Shown here: positions 6,133 through 6,607 of the stretch, piece by piece
Numbering within the stretch: position 1 is the stretch's first letter
How the letters are laid out: every line of letters begins with the position of its first letter
NCBI GenBank assembly: GCA_943372725.1
Contig: CALRZT010000298.1
Location: 1-6,607 of the forward strand
Direction of reading: 5' to 3'
Origin: CAMDHY01 sp943372725
Lineage (GTDB): Bacteria > Pseudomonadota > Alphaproteobacteria > Rhizobiales > Segnochrobactraceae
Length of the DNA: 6,607 nt
Translations under genes and position numbers: made by a program
The notes under the pieces: model-generated
Told to the model about the DNA's origin: nothing
Seen by the model: only the letters and a program-made list of their open reading frames with translations
Databases searched by the model: none

Positions 6133-6552
6133 CTACTTCTTCTTCAGCAGCGTCTCGGCCTGGTGGAGGTACTCGAGGCAGCCCTGCTCGTCGCCGGCTT
6201 CCTGGAGGGCGTTCGCCTCCGACAGCGCGTTCATCGCGGCGACCGGGCCGGCGAGCGGCGGGTTGCCGACGGCGGCGTCCGCACCGGAGGCATCGGCGGC
6301 TGCGAGCGGGTCCGGGCCACCCGTGGGCGCGGGGGCGGTGCCGGCCGGCGGCGTCACCGCCGAGGCGGCCGCGGGATCGCCGGGCATGCCGCCGAGGCCT
6401 GGATTCTCGGCCTGGATCTTCTTTTCGAGGGCGGTGATCTGAGCTTCGCAGTCGGCCGCTGCCGGGCCGACCGTCGCCATCACCAGGGCTGCGGCGACGG
6501 CCGCCGTGACCACCGACGACGCGCCCCTGGCGCGCTGCGAACCGACACGCAT
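6133..6552 (-). CDS. Small secreted (periplasmic) protein of unknown function
   Basis: This 139-aa protein has a convincing Sec signal peptide: a basic start (MRVGSQRARG), a hydrophobic core with VVTAAVAAALVMATVG (14-29), and an AAA motif (31-33) with predicted cleavage before D34. The mature protein has three parts. A short helix follows the cleavage site (CEAQITALEKKIQAENPG, 35-52). A Pro/Ala/Gly-rich low-complexity linker spans about 54-104. A C-terminal helical hairpin (105-139) ends in three lysines. Two cysteines remain, C35 and C125, one per helical part, so a disulfide clamping the ends is possible. The ATG is supported by GGAGG 7 nt upstream (on the minus strand). The gene converges on the particle operon and shares no visible feature with it, so it is probably a host gene bordering the GTA or prophage region. 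No enzyme motif is seen and the family was not recognised. Confidence 0.75.
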   Translation of the reverse strand: MRVGSQRARGASSVVTAAVAAALVMATVGPAAADCEAQITALEKKIQAENPGLGGMPGDPAAASAVTPPAGTAPAPTGGPDPLAAADASGADAAVGNPPLAGPVAAMNALSEANALQEAGDEQGCLEYLHQAETLLKKK

Positions 6553-6559
6553 GACCGAA

Positions 6560-6564
6560 CCTCC
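6560..6564 (-). promoter_or_regulatory. Ribosome binding site of the secreted-protein gene
   Basis: GGAGG on the minus strand (CCTCC on the plus strand) sits 7 nt before the ATG at 6552. It supports that start, which is also the one that gives a well-formed signal peptide. No clear -35/-10 pair is visible in the remaining 43 bases up to the window edge. Confidence 0.75.
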
Positions 6565-6607
6565 GCTGCCGCTGTGGGAAATGCGTAGAGCCTCGCGCGT
6601 GCGGCGG

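Noticed and set aside
6444..6455. Lipoprotein signal in the secreted protein (AADC before C35)
   Set aside because: A lipobox needs a small residue directly before the cysteine; here it is Asp34. The AAA motif before D34 fits ordinary signal peptidase I.

Overview
The window is very GC-rich (roughly 70% by eye, with strong G/C at third codon positions). It reads as the 3' end of a late structural operon of the gene-transfer-agent (GTA) / siphovirus-like prophage type found in Alphaproteobacteria. The closest well-described relative is RcGTA of Rhodobacter capsulatus. A long mosaic palindrome after the operon resembles the RIME-type intergenic elements of rhizobia, so a Hyphomicrobiales (Rhizobiales) chromosome is the best guess. 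Lineage is inferred, because the window has no rRNA or tRNA marker.

Layout. Positions 1-29 are the last codons of an upstream gene, probably the NlpC/P60 tail peptidase (GTA gp14). Its stop overlaps the start of a 1303-codon gene (29-3940) for the giant baseplate/host-specificity protein (GTA gp15, the 'megatron', with a TIM-barrel glycoside-hydrolase-like domain). Next come a DUF2793 tail-fibre-type protein (3933-4634), a head-spike base protein of the Rcc01079 family (4691-4960), a 257-aa spike or fibre protein with a probable jelly-roll receptor-binding C-terminus (4960-5733) and an unrecognised 72-aa protein (5730-5948). All are on the + strand. Every junction overlaps by 1, 4 or 8 nt except one 56-nt gap before the spike-base gene, so the genes are probably co-transcribed and translationally coupled.

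Positions 5949-6132 lie between convergent genes and hold a palindrome of about 165 bp (5954-6118). The minus-strand gene at 6552-6133 encodes a small secreted protein of unknown function with a signal peptide and two cysteines. It looks like a host gene unrelated to the particle operon. Positions 6565-6607 are its upstream region, with no convincing promoter.

How the genes work together: the megatron closes the tail tip and is expected to contact and breach the cell envelope. The DUF2793 protein is expected to be a tail fibre. The Rcc01079-family protein is expected to sit on the capsid as a socket, with the next gene's product as the spike that binds surface polysaccharide. The most notable point is that tail fibre and head spike genes, which RcGTA keeps at separate loci, directly follow gp15 here. 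The window alone cannot decide between a domesticated GTA and a complete prophage; the flanking head and packaging genes would.
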